Source: JADGRB01 sp963835825
GTDB lineage: Bacteria > Myxococcota_A > Polyangia > Fen-1088
Assembly: GCA_963835825.1 (NCBI GenBank)
Contig: CAWIGZ010000013.1
Coordinates: 157,394-221,393 of the forward strand
Direction: 5' to 3'
DNA length: 64,000 nucleotides
The stretch's first letter is position 1, and the number at the start of each line of letters is the position of its first letter. Positions 8,753 through 17,098 of the stretch are shown here, one piece after another. Below the pieces are notes generated by a model. The model saw only the letters and a program-made list of their open reading frames with translations, was not told the DNA's origin and searched no databases. Both the position numbers and the translations under genes were made by a program.

Positions 8753-9120
8753 CGCTGCCGCCGAGCGTTCGGATCTATCTCGCTATCGGCCAGGTGGACA
8801 TGCGACGCGGGCACGACGGGTTGGCGGCCATCGTCCACGGGCAGTGGAAGCTCGATCTGTACGACGGCCATCTCTTCGTCTTCCTCGGCCGCCGCGCCGA
8901 TCGCTGCAAGATCCTGTTCTGGGATCGGGGCGGCTTCGTCCTCTACTACAAACGCCTCGAGCGCGGTCGATTCCGCCTGCCGCGCGTCCCCGCCGACGCG
9001 ACTTCCGTGGCGATCGACGCCACCGAGTTGGCGATGCTGCTCGACGGGATCGACGTCGTCGCGGTGAAGCGGCCCCGGAAATGGGAGCCGGCGACGCCCG
9101 TGGCTGCTTCGCCCGTGTAA
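8746..9120 (+). CDS. tnpB: IS66 accessory protein TnpB
   Basis: About 124 residues from a GTG at 8,746 that overlaps the end of tnpA. Family motifs are visible: the start SVRIYLAIGQVDMRRGHDGL, then LFVFLGRRADRCKILFWDRGGF and YYKRLERGRFRLP. It is required with TnpA and TnpC for transposition in studied IS66 elements, although its biochemical role is not settled. Confidence 0.9.
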   Translation: MLTLPPSVRIYLAIGQVDMRRGHDGLAAIVHGQWKLDLYDGHLFVFLGRRADRCKILFWDRGGFVLYYKRLERGRFRLPRVPADATSVAIDATELAMLLDGIDVVAVKRPRKWEPATPVAASPV

Positions 9121-9207
9121 ATAATATCTGGATCATTTCGATCACTTCCGCGGACCCCTGCAGAAAGGGGATCGACAGAAGCGCCACGGCATGATCAAAC
9201 ATGGTCG

Positions 9208-10656
9208 ATGGGGCCGCCGGCTGACGACCACGACTGCGGGTGGAAGACCCGCGCCACGGACCTCGAAGCGAAGCTGGAAGAGACCTCCGCCAAGCTCGAG
9301 GAGGTGGCCGCCAAGATGGCCGCCATGGAGCGCCGGATCCTGGGGCCGAAGAGCGAGAAGCTGCCGCCGATGGATCGGGAAGTCCGCAAGCAGCGGCCCG
9401 CAGATCCCGCCGCGACCGCCGCGACCCGACGCAAGAACGCCGAGCTTCGTGCCACCCGGGTGGTAACCGAAGACGTCCCGCACAAGGTGCCGGAGGCGGA
9501 GCGCAGGTGCCCCAAGTGCGACGGTACTGACCTCCGCCCCGTCGGCGATGGCAAGACGTCCGTGGTGCTGGACTACGTGCCGGGGTACTTCCGGCGTCGA
9601 CAGCACATTCGCGAGACGCTGGCCTGCGTTTGCGGTGAGCACATCGTGACGGCGCCCGGCCCCGATCATTCGGTCGAGGGTGCGCGCTACGGCGACAGCT
9701 TCCGTGCTTTTGTCGTCACCTCCAAGTGCGCCGACGCGATCCCGCTTTACCGGCAGGCCAAGCAGATGAGCCGGCTTGGGATCCCGATCTCGCGCAGCAC
9801 GCTCACTGATCTGCTGCACCAGGCCGCTGGTCAGCTCGCGCCTCTGTCAAAGCGGCTGCTGGAACTGGTAGCCGCCTCGGAGGTCGTGCAGGCGGACGAG
9901 ACGTCGCTGAAGATGCAGCAGCCGAACAAGCGGGGCTTCGTCTGGACATTCCTGGCGGAGAAGCTCATCGCCTACGTCTTCTCCAGCAGCCGCAGCGGAG
10001 AGACTCCGTCGACAATTCTGGGGGCGAGCACGGGGACGCTCGTGGTCGACATGTACACCGGGTACAACGAGGTCACGAGCACAGGCGGCCGCACTCGAGC
10101 GGCGTGTCTCGCGCACGCGCGACGCCGCTTCTTCGACGCGCTCTCGTACGCGCCCGAGGCCCGCACCGCGCTCGAACTGATCCGCGACGTGTACCTGGTG
10201 GAGCACGACGCAAAGGCCGACGGCATCGCGCGCTCCGACGAGCACACCAACCTCCGCCGAGCGCGATCTCGGCCGATCATGAACCGGCTGCACAGCTGGC
10301 TCGCCGAGCGAAAGGACCAGTACGCACCGAAGGGCCCCATGGCGAGCGCCGTCCGGTACGCCCTCAACAACTGGGACGAGCTGACCCGCTTCCTCGACGA
10401 CGCCCGCATCCCGCCCGACAACAATCGGAGCGAGTCGGCGCTCCGAATCGTGGCTCTCGGCCGCAAAAACTTTCTATTCGTGGGGCACGAACAAGCCGGC
10501 TCCAACATCGCCGGCCTCTACTCGCTCACCGCCACGTGCGAGGCCAACGGCGTCGAACCCATCGCCTACCTCACCGACGTCCTCGGCCGCGTCGGCTCCC
10601 ATCCCGCTGCCGCCCTCGACGCTCTCCTGCCTCACAAGTGGCGCCCCTCAGGCTGA
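9208..10656 (+). CDS. tnpC: IS66 DDE transposase TnpC
   Basis: 482 residues. The order is an N-terminal coiled-coil (EAKLEETSAKLEEVAAKMAA), a zinc-binding region (CPKCDGTD ... CVCG) and a DDE catalytic core. The core shows QADETSLK (first Asp), VVDMYTGYN and the block RAACLAHARRRFFDA. The last acidic residue lies in DNNRSESALR. Length and motifs are complete. Confidence 0.93.
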   Translation: MGPPADDHDCGWKTRATDLEAKLEETSAKLEEVAAKMAAMERRILGPKSEKLPPMDREVRKQRPADPAATAATRRKNAELRATRVVTEDVPHKVPEAERRCPKCDGTDLRPVGDGKTSVVLDYVPGYFRRRQHIRETLACVCGEHIVTAPGPDHSVEGARYGDSFRAFVVTSKCADAIPLYRQAKQMSRLGIPISRSTLTDLLHQAAGQLAPLSKRLLELVAASEVVQADETSLKMQQPNKRGFVWTFLAEKLIAYVFSSSRSGETPSTILGASTGTLVVDMYTGYNEVTSTGGRTRAACLAHARRRFFDALSYAPEARTALELIRDVYLVEHDAKADGIARSDEHTNLRRARSRPIMNRLHSWLAERKDQYAPKGPMASAVRYALNNWDELTRFLDDARIPPDNNRSESALRIVALGRKNFLFVGHEQAGSNIAGLYSLTATCEANGVEPIAYLTDVLGRVGSHPAAALDALLPHKWRPSG

Positions 10657-10741
10657 CCACGGCTCGGTCCTCACGCTACCTCACTACCCTGGCTTCCCCC
10701 GGGTCGTCACGACGTCGCCGGTCGGACGGTTACGCTCCGAC

Positions 10742-10915
10742 GGCACGGTGGTGACTGCCGACTGCTGGACGAGGCTGCGGGCAGCCCGGCGTCGGGGCAT
10801 TGCCCCATTTCTCGCCATGCTACTGGTGGTCGCCTGGGCCGAGCTCGTAGCGATCCGGTTCGGCCTCGGCGGGGGCCGCCGGTTCGTCGCCAAGCCGCAG
10901 GGTGCCCGGGCTTAG
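10742..10915 (+). pseudogene. 3' part of the small CxxC protein gene split by IS66
   Basis: 58 codons follow the right-hand target duplication in frame with base 8,351. The piece begins GTVVTADCWTRLRAARRRG, then has one hydrophobic helix (FLAMLLVVAWAELVAI) and a basic tail. It has no start of its own and is recognised only by joining it to 8,145-8,351. Confidence 0.85.
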
Positions 10916-11241
10916 CTTCGTCGCCGACAACCGGCACCTTAGGGACCGGCACATCATGGGAGGCTTCGGGCGGAAAGTGATCCGCAGTGAGCCGGAGCCC
11001 GATTGGCTCCGATCGAAGCAGGGCCGAGAGCCCGGGCGGGCATCCGCGCCTCACCTCTCACCGCCGTTGGTCAATCCGGTACTCGCCGGCCTTCCAAACT
11101 GATTGCGCTCTGGGTCGCTTCCGGAGCCATCGACGAAGCCCCGATTTCTAATCGTTTCAAAACCATCTAAGCGAAATTGCTGACGTTTGTGCAGCGGCTG
11201 CCGGCATGGAGCGGCCCCTGCCCTCCCCGCCCTTTCGGCGC
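10916..11241. other. Intergenic region
   Basis: About 325 bp between the split CxxC gene and the convergent ATPase gene. No gene or clear signal was seen. Confidence 0.4.
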
Positions 11242-12414
11242 TTACGCGGCTACCAGCAGCGTCTCGGCCAGCTCTTTGATCCCGATCACCTCAGTGTCGG
11301 CCGTCGCGGGATACCGATCGGCGCCGGAATAGACGAGGAACCGGCGATCGGGCCGGATGTCCTCGCAGGCTTGGTGGAAGCCCTTCTCGGGCCGGGCGGT
11401 CAGGCCGCGCTTGATCTCGATCGCCCACCGGCCCTGCTTCGGAATGTCGAGGACGAGGTCGATCTCCGCTCCGCCGGCCGACCGGTAAAAGCTCGCCTCT
11501 GTGCGGGCGGGAGCCACCGCCAGGAGATTCTCGATTACGAATCCCTCCCAGCTCGCCCCGACGACGGGATGGCCGGCCAGCTCGTTCTGGTCTTCGATGC
11601 CGAGGAGCGCATGGGTGAGCCCGCTGTCGCGCACATAGACCTTCGGCGACTTCACAAGCCGCTTGCCGGTGTTCGTGTGGAACGGCTGGAGCCGGCGAAC
11701 GAGCAGGAGATCGACAAGAAGGTCGATGTAGCGCGTGACGGTCGGCGAGCTGATGGCCAGGCCTCCGGCCAGGCGCGACGCATTCAGCATGGTTCCCTGG
11801 CTGTGGGCGAGCATCGTCCAGAGGCGGCCAAGCGTTTCGGCCGGCAGGCGAGGCCCGAACTGCGGAACGTCGCGCTCGAGATAGGTGCGGATGAAGTCCT
11901 TCCGAATGGACAGGCTCTCGGCGTCCGTCCGGGCGAGGAAACTGTCCGGGAACCCTCCCCGCAGCCACAGGACCGAGCGATCCGGCTCCTTCGCCCCTGC
12001 TTCGAGGACGTCGAACGGCCCGAGATCGATATAGGCGATGCGGCCCGCGAGCGTCTCGCCCGACTGGCGGAGGAGATCGATCGCCGCGGAGCCCAGCACC
12101 AGGAAGCGGCCATGCCTGCGTCCGCTGCGGCGGCCTTCGTCGATGAGGCCCCGCAGGGTCATGAACAGCTCGGGCACCCGGTGAATCTCGTCGAGGATCA
12201 CCAGCCGGTCCTCGTAGTTGCGCAGGAAGAGCGCCGGCTCGGCGAGCTTGGCGCGGTCTTCGGGCGCTTCGAGGTCCAGGTACAGCGCGCCCTTCCCTTC
12301 GCCCAGGTTCCGGGCGAGGGTGGTCTTCCCGACCTGCCGCGGCCCGAGCAGGCCCACGGCGGCCTGGCGGTCGAGGGCTTCCCGGACGAGCTTCGTAGCG
12401 CGGCGCGTAATCAT
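11242..12414 (-). CDS. AAA-type ATPase with C-terminal DUF4143 nuclease-like domain
   Basis: 390 residues from ATG 12,414. An earlier in-frame Met at 12,594 would read through the palindrome upstream and is unlikely. The N-terminal AAA_14 domain has Walker A GPRQVGKTTLA, Walker B LVILDEIHRVPEL and a sensor-like LVLGSAAIDLLRQS. A winged-helix segment follows, and then DUF4143 with AGGAEIDLVLDI...WAIEIKRG, the E-D-ExK pattern of a restriction-like fold. These genes are widespread on mobile DNA in bacteria and archaea. The role is unproven; defence or a toxin-like function has been suggested. A strong dyad sits immediately upstream. Confidence 0.85.
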   Translation of the reverse strand: MITRRATKLVREALDRQAAVGLLGPRQVGKTTLARNLGEGKGALYLDLEAPEDRAKLAEPALFLRNYEDRLVILDEIHRVPELFMTLRGLIDEGRRSGRRHGRFLVLGSAAIDLLRQSGETLAGRIAYIDLGPFDVLEAGAKEPDRSVLWLRGGFPDSFLARTDAESLSIRKDFIRTYLERDVPQFGPRLPAETLGRLWTMLAHSQGTMLNASRLAGGLAISSPTVTRYIDLLVDLLLVRRLQPFHTNTGKRLVKSPKVYVRDSGLTHALLGIEDQNELAGHPVVGASWEGFVIENLLAVAPARTEASFYRSAGGAEIDLVLDIPKQGRWAIEIKRGLTARPEKGFHQACEDIRPDRRFLVYSGADRYPATADTEVIGIKELAETLLVAA

Positions 12415-12418
12415 CCAT

Positions 12419-12447
12419 GCAAATCTAACGTTCGTCGTTAAATTTGC
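12419..12447. promoter_or_regulatory. Palindrome just upstream of the DUF4143 ATPase gene
   Basis: 29-bp dyad with 12-bp arms (GCAAATCTAACG and CGTTAAATTTGC, one mismatch) around a 5-bp centre. It ends four bases before the ATPase start codon on the minus strand. It is AT-rich in a GC-rich region. It is probably an operator or autoregulatory site; the function is inferred. Confidence 0.5.
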
Positions 12448-12639
12448 AAGGAACACCGAAGGTCCTAGGCCCTCCTTGGCTGAGCTGGTGATCCTTACGC
12501 ATTCCAGCTCGACAACACGGATGAAGTATATCGGACTAGTCCTATGGTGACTAGTCCGAGCATCGGCTTTGCTCACCGGAGTGCCGCGGGTCAAGAAGAG
12601 GGTCCAACGAACGTGGCGTTCGAACGCTAGGTCCGATCC

Positions 12640-12853
12640 GCGACCCTACGCACCCTGGTCTCGCTGGGAGAAGCGATCCGGCAGCTGCAATTGAGCGGGG
12701 GACCACTCAAGAGGGCCTCGCCGAGAAGGCCGCGATTAGCGTCCAGCGCCTTCTAGACCTGGAACACGGTCACTCGAACCCCACACTCGCGTCGCTCTGC
12801 GGAATCGCCCGAGGCCTCGACGTGAAACTTCGGGATCTGTTCAAGGACCTATG
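12640..12853 (+). pseudogene. XRE-family helix-turn-helix regulator, frameshifted
   Basis: Two frames joined near 12,690 read SLGEAIRQLQL then GTTQEGLAEKAAISVQRLLDLEHG, followed by NPTLASLCGIARGLDVKLRDLF. This is a typical Cro/CI-type domain of about 65 residues. One base appears missing at the CAATTGAG junction. No clear start codon is seen, so the 5' end is approximate. Confidence 0.6.
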
Positions 12854-12990
12854 AGGGCTCTCCAGCCGGACGCCTGCGTTGCGAGCTGGACGGCGAAGAT
12901 CTTGCCCGCCAGCTGCCCAAACAAATCCAACCGTCCCAAACTCGAACCAACCAGACCTCACGAAAGTTGCCGTAATCGCGCGGGAGTCTG

Positions 12991-13078
12991 TGCAAGCCCC
13001 CGAAGTGTCGGGGTTGACGGACGTGTTCGACTCCCGGCGCCTCCACCGCCCATCGCGTGTAGCAAGGCGTGTAGCAAG
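12991..13078 (+). repeat. tRNA/tmRNA 3'-end-like fragment followed by a 12-bp tandem repeat
   Basis: The segment ending at 13,047 reads TTCGACTCCCGGCGCCTCC then ACC, like the T-loop, acceptor strand and ACC of a tRNA or tmRNA 3' end. It is preceded by a hairpin (CCCCGA-AGTG-TCGGGG, 12,997-13,012). The T-stem is imperfect, so no functional RNA is claimed. GCGTGTAGCAAG is repeated exactly twice at 13,055-13,078. The arrangement mimics the island's left attachment site and may be a relic of an older insertion. Confidence 0.35.
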
Positions 13079-13202
13079 CGCGCGCGAAAGTCCGCGATTT
13101 CCGCGAGCTAGAGCTGGGCGACGGCGACGGTGCGCTCGCTGCGCGCGCCTCACCGTCGCTGGAACCGCAAGCCGCTTGAGCCTCGGATGGAGTTTCTGCA
13201 CC

Positions 13203-13628
13203 CAACACCTCCCCCTTCGCATCCGGGTCGCTCCACTCGACGTCGAGGCCCTTCTTTACGCTCGACTCCAATAACACGGGGATCCCGGCCGCCACGGCTA
13301 CCTTTTCTACGGACCAGCCAAGCAGATCGGCGGCGCAACCGACGACGTTGCGTGCGGCGTGTCCGAGCAAATTGATGGTGTCTTCGACGCGCCCAGCACC
13401 TTCCAGTGGGCTCGAATCGATGGCGACGCGCAGATCTTTCGGTAGCTTTTTCCAGTCGAATGCCTTCGTGCGACGTGCAAACTCGACGGTGCGCTCAAGC
13501 AACCGACGATCCATGTCGCTGCGGATCAGGCGCTCTCGAAATGCTCGCAACGTATCTTGCGCGAACGCAGCTTCGTCCTTGCCGAGTCGGTCCAGGACTA
13601 AAGCGCACCATCGGACAGCGCTGGCCGG
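13203..13628 (-). pseudogene. Fragment of a DUF772-type (IS1182/IS5-like) transposase
   Basis: About 140 residues are recognisable: VRWCALVLDRLGKDEAAFAQ, AFRERLIRSD, LRVAIDSSPLEGAGRVEDT and INLLGHAARNVV. This matches the N-terminal half of such transposases, including the conserved Asp-Ser-x-Pro region. Both ends are lost: the N-terminus merges into unrelated sequence and the catalytic C-terminal half is absent. Confidence 0.6.
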
Positions 13629-13632
13629 GTCG

Positions 13633-14094
13633 TCAGCGCAAGTCGTAGAGATAGAGGAGCGCGGCCCAGCCACTTGGCAGCATGTTCGGCGGTGACTCCA
13701 GTCCCTCGCCGTAGCGGACCGCCATCTCGAGGAAGAAGCGGGCATGGAAGAAGGCCTCCAGGATCGGCCGCGTCGTCTCCAGCCAGACCGCGTTGTGCTC
13801 GAGCGCGAACGCCTTCCCGGTGCCTTCTCGAACGATCTGCATGAACGCGTCGTGGAGCTCCCGCCCTGGCGCCAGGGCCTGGAGTGCCTTTACGATCTCG
13901 GCCGTGGTCTCCTGGAGACGATAGACCTTGAAGCTGTGGTGATAGAATCGATACACAGGATCCTCGTAGCCCCAGTGGCTGCTGCACTTCTCGAGGAGCG
14001 CCTTTAGGTCGGGCAGCGCGCCTTTCAGATTCGCGAACAACTCCTGAGCGGCTGGACGCTGATCGACATCTGATTCTGAGTCCGACTTATCCAT
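13633..14094 (-). CDS. Hypothetical protein
   Basis: 153 residues, predominantly helical, with aromatic-rich HWGYEDPVYRFYHHSFKVY and a C-terminal segment ending GWAALLYLYDLR. There is no signal peptide or transmembrane helix. It is divergent from the Fic gene, with an 89-bp spacer holding a TATGTC/GACATA dyad. It could be a partner of the Fic protein, but nothing in the sequence proves this. Confidence 0.6.
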   Translation of the reverse strand: MDKSDSESDVDQRPAAQELFANLKGALPDLKALLEKCSSHWGYEDPVYRFYHHSFKVYRLQETTAEIVKALQALAPGRELHDAFMQIVREGTGKAFALEHNAVWLETTRPILEAFFHARFFLEMAVRYGEGLESPPNMLPSGWAALLYLYDLR

Positions 14095-14120
14095 GTCCTC
14101 GCGAAGAGTATATCAAAGGT

Positions 14121-14142
14121 TATGTCGACATGATTTGACATA
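14121..14142. promoter_or_regulatory. Dyad between the divergent hypothetical and Fic genes
   Basis: The inverted arms TATGTC and GACATA are separated by 10 bases, and an internal ATGTCGACAT palindrome overlaps them. Its place between divergent starts suggests an operator. No matching regulator can be named. Confidence 0.35.
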
Positions 14143-14183
14143 GTCTTGCCGAAGCAAAGGTTCGACGGTATCTTGATCCAGCG

Positions 14184-15359
14184 ATGCCGACGCTCGTGAA
14201 GCGCCACTGGCGGGCGGACCTGGAGGCGTTCGGAGGTCGAAAGTCGCGAAGCGGCTTCTACTACGAGGCCTTCGTCCCTGACGAAATCGGCGAGCTGGAC
14301 CTGGCGATTCCGGCGGATGTCGCCGAAGCGGCCGAGGCCGCGACGACGGCTGTGCGGCAGCTCGGAGCTCAACCACCCGGCGGAGTCTCTTGGGAAGCGC
14401 TTGGGCGGCAGCTTCTTCGCGCCGAATCGGTTGCCTCGTCGCGGATCGAGGGTCTCGAGATCTCACACCGGCGCCTCGCCCGGGCCGACTTTGGCCGGAC
14501 CCACAAGGACCTGACGGCTGACTCTGTTTTGGGAAACGTGGCGGCGATGGAAGCAGCTGTCGCGCTCGGAAGTCGAAGCAAACCGCTCGCGACTCGCGAC
14601 GTCCTAAACGTCCACCGGATACTGCTCGAGGCCACGCCCGATCGGCACCTTGGCGGAAAGCTTCGGACGGCCCAGGGCTGGATCGGAGGCGGGAGTACGC
14701 CGGAACACGCAGACTTCATCCCCCCACCAGAGGATCGAGTCCCTGGCTTGGTGGCCGATCTCTGCATCTTCGCGTCCCGAGACGACCTGCCCGCGGTCAT
14801 CCAGGCGGCGATCGTCCACGCCCAGTTCGAGACGATCCATCCGTTCGCGGACGGAAACGGTCGCGTGGGTCGCTGCCTCATCCACGCCGTCCTGCGCCGC
14901 CGAGGTCTGACTCCCGGGTTCGTCCCGCCGGTGAGCCTGGTGCTCGGGGCTAACGCAAAGGCCTACGTTCGGGGACTCGTGGCCTTCCGGGCGGGAAAGG
15001 TGTCGGAGTGGTGCGGACTCTTCTCGGCTGCCGTCCGAACGGCGGCTGACGAAGCCGGACGACTGGCGTCGGCGGTCGACCGATTACGCACCCAGTGGCG
15101 AGAGGCCGTCGGTCGGCCCCGCTCGGGTTCGGCCGCCGACAAGCTGATCGAGGCCCTACCAGGACACCCAATCCTCGACGTCGGCACTGCGGAGCGAATC
15201 GCCAGTGTGTCGAACCAGGCGGCGCGTCTGGCGATGATTCAGCTTGAGGAAGCTGGCGTGATCAAGCGAGTCAACGCAGGAAAGCGTAACCGCGCCTGGG
15301 AAGCGGTCGGATTGTTCGAGGTGGTGGAGACCTCGGACAGGCGACTCCATGCAAGGTGA
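14184..15359 (+). CDS. Fic-domain protein (protein adenylyltransferase-type), self-inhibited class
   Basis: 391 residues. An N-terminal Fic_N-type region carries S85-SRI-E89-G90, which fits the inhibitory (S/T)xxxE(G/N) helix of class II Fic proteins. The core motif HPFADGNGRVGR spans residues 219-230 with the catalytic His219 and the anion-binding GNGR. A C-terminal winged-helix-like domain (PILDVGTAERIASVSNQAA, LEEAGVIKRV) follows. Such proteins transfer AMP to target proteins when inhibition is relieved. Intact length and motifs suggest it is functional. Confidence 0.92.
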   Translation: MPTLVKRHWRADLEAFGGRKSRSGFYYEAFVPDEIGELDLAIPADVAEAAEAATTAVRQLGAQPPGGVSWEALGRQLLRAESVASSRIEGLEISHRRLARADFGRTHKDLTADSVLGNVAAMEAAVALGSRSKPLATRDVLNVHRILLEATPDRHLGGKLRTAQGWIGGGSTPEHADFIPPPEDRVPGLVADLCIFASRDDLPAVIQAAIVHAQFETIHPFADGNGRVGRCLIHAVLRRRGLTPGFVPPVSLVLGANAKAYVRGLVAFRAGKVSEWCGLFSAAVRTAADEAGRLASAVDRLRTQWREAVGRPRSGSAADKLIEALPGHPILDVGTAERIASVSNQAARLAMIQLEEAGVIKRVNAGKRNRAWEAVGLFEVVETSDRRLHAR

Positions 15360-15645
15360 AGGGTTCCGATGTTGCCATCGTCGCGGATGTTCGGGCTTCC
15401 GGTGGCTCCGGTCACCTGCCTTTGGACTTCCACGGTGTGAAAGTGGCACTCTGACGGATCGCGACAATTCACGGTGCGATGAAACCGAGGTATTTCAGGT
15501 GGTTATCGTAACTTTCTGGAATCACTGAAACCCGTTCAGACCCACAGAAACCCGCTCCGGGACGACCAACTCGTCCCTGAACTCGTCCCTGAATATCGAT
15601 TTATCGATAAATACATCGCATTATCGATACCTGAGGGTAACGAGC
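15360..15645. repeat. Intergenic region with tandem 12-mers and TATCGAT repeats
   Basis: ACTCGTCCCTGA is exactly duplicated at 15,569-15,592. It is followed at once by three TATCGAT boxes (starting near 15,594, 15,602 and 15,622) in an AT-rich run. The segment precedes the KaiC-associated reading frame and may be its control region. No gene was seen. Confidence 0.45.
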
Positions 15646-16064
15646 CGTGGACCTGCCTTCTCGAAAGACTACCGAGAGAGCCCACATCGCGGGGGTCGTC
15701 CGCGCCCTGGGGCAACTCGGAGGAATGTGCCGCCGCAGCCTGGCGAATCTACGAAAAGCTCAACGCTCGATTGGCTCCGCTGCTAGGTCTCGCCGGCGTT
15801 CAAGCGCTGTTGGTTCGTAGTGCGAAGCTGGCGAAAGCGGAATTCCCCTCCCTCGACGAGGTCGCGGCGCCCGAAGGGTTGACGAGACTCGGCCCGTGTC
15901 TGCAGGCCCTCGATCCCACCGTCGCCGCCGAAGCGGCAGAAACCCTTTTTGGAACCTTCCTCGACCTTATGACCACCTTCATCGGAGAGCGGTTGACGGT
16001 CCTAGTGTTGCGCAGCGCATGGCCGGCAATCGAAGAATCGGCGCCCAGGGAGAAAAAGACATGA
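15646..16064 (+). pseudogene. KaiC-associated small protein, frameshifted
   Basis: From GTG 15,646 the first frame gives VDLPSRKTTERAHIAGVVRA. A shift near 15,710 leads to ECAAAAWRIYEKLNARLAPL and a helical stretch ending SAPREKKT at 16,064. The stop overlaps the ATG of the KaiC-like fragment, which indicates an operon. The family is not recognised. Confidence 0.45.
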
Positions 16065-16219
16065 AGGACCGCGTTCCGATTCGCAGACTGCCCTCGGGCG
16101 TTCCCGGCCTCGACGAAGTGTTGGGAGGGGGGATCCCGGAGTTCTCGTTCAACTTGGTCGCGGGCGGTCCGGGGTGCGGCAAGACGACGCTCGGTCACCA
16201 GATCATGTTCGCCAATCGT
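16061..16219 (+). pseudogene. N-terminal fragment of a KaiC-like RecA-superfamily ATPase
   Basis: About 50 residues: IRRLPSGVPGLDEVLGGGIP and the Walker A VAGGPGCGKTTLGHQIMFAN, typical of KaiC domain proteins. The similarity stops abruptly after IMFAN, and no Walker B or second domain follows. A deletion removed the rest of the gene. Confidence 0.75.
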
Positions 16220-16826
16220 CACCGGGCGATCGGCCAGCTGCTTGCTCCCGTACTGCCCATCTCAGCACCGAAATTCGGTAGTGAGCCTCGGCTGTGGATT
16301 TCAGGGCAACTACCGTACCTACCTCTGGTGTCGGGTCGATTTTCCATAGTCCCAGATATTTCATCCTTCACTCTCCTTCGTCCGGAGCAGATTTATCCCG
16401 CGACCTTTCCATGAGCGCCGACCTCGTAGCGTCAAGGTCGACGCTCGGGCACACGGTGCCGGGTGGCGCATTTTGTTCGGCGGCTCGCTAATGGCGCTTT
16501 CGTACCCCGAGAGCAGGATCTTGCGCTCGATCTGCAGCGCGTCCTCGGGCTTCGCCAGCCGCGTCCGCAACATGGGCCAGATGCAGCTCGACAGCCACCG
16601 CCACGGCGTTGTTAACCTCGTGACGCCACTCACGTAGTTCAAGCTGCTCGTGACCGCCGAAGAGAGCGCTACGGCCGAGAGGCCCAGCGACTACGCGGTC
16701 CTGTCCGGTAATGTGCAGATGAACCCCTCTTAGATTCACGGAGGGCGAATCGCCGGCGACGGCCGCCTGGCCGGGCTTGAGTGGGTGCCCTTTAGCGGCT
16801 GTTGTTATTGTCTGTCGGATGAACTG
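16220..16826. other. Remnant region without an intact gene
   Basis: About 600 bp. Several short frames occur on both strands (for example a minus-strand one at 16,488-16,739 with GRSALFGGHEQLELREWRHE), but none has a recognisable family or a full-length context. It is probably deletion debris beside the truncated KaiC gene. Confidence 0.4.
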
Positions 16827-17054
16827 TCAGGGTGTCTCGCCTGGTTCGGAGAACCCTGGAGGCCGTGCGATCGCCTTAGAAACAGATTCCGACGCCGGTC
16901 GATGAAGTAAACTCCTATCAGGAGCGATGAGTTCGACCGCGGCGCACAACGCGTCGGCGAAGGTCATGACGTCAGGGTACCGAGCGGACGGGCGCTTTGA
17001 CATTCCCTGGTTAATCATCGCCCGCGCTGCGGTCCGAAGATGGCGACGGTTCAC
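16827..17054 (-). pseudogene. Possible fragment of a Ser/Thr protein kinase C-lobe
   Basis: 75 residues. RAMINQGMSKRPSARYPDVM then TFADALCAA matches the late kinase-domain pattern (alpha-H/I region: xRAMxKxPxxRYxxxxxFAxAL). No upstream catalytic motifs are present nearby, so it can only be a remnant. The assignment rests on one motif. Confidence 0.35.
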
Positions 17055-17098
17055 GTCGATTGAGGCGCACGCTCCGGCTGATTAGGGTCATTCGGAAC

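Larger units (their letters stand above)
8352..10733 (+). mobile_element. Complete IS66-family insertion sequence
   Basis: 2,382 bp, bounded by perfect 23-bp inverted repeats that start GTAACCGTCC (8,352-8,374 and 10,711-10,733). It is flanked by an 8-bp direct target duplication, GCTCCGAC (8,344-8,351 and 10,734-10,741). The GTAA start and 8-bp duplication are characteristic of IS66. It carries tnpA, tnpB and tnpC in the usual order, all apparently intact, and disrupts the CxxC gene. The perfect ends suggest recent insertion. Confidence 0.96.

Noticed and set aside
11206..12441. 411-codon plus-strand frame opposite the DUF4143 ATPase
   Set aside because: The minus strand has Walker motifs and a full family match; the plus frame has none.
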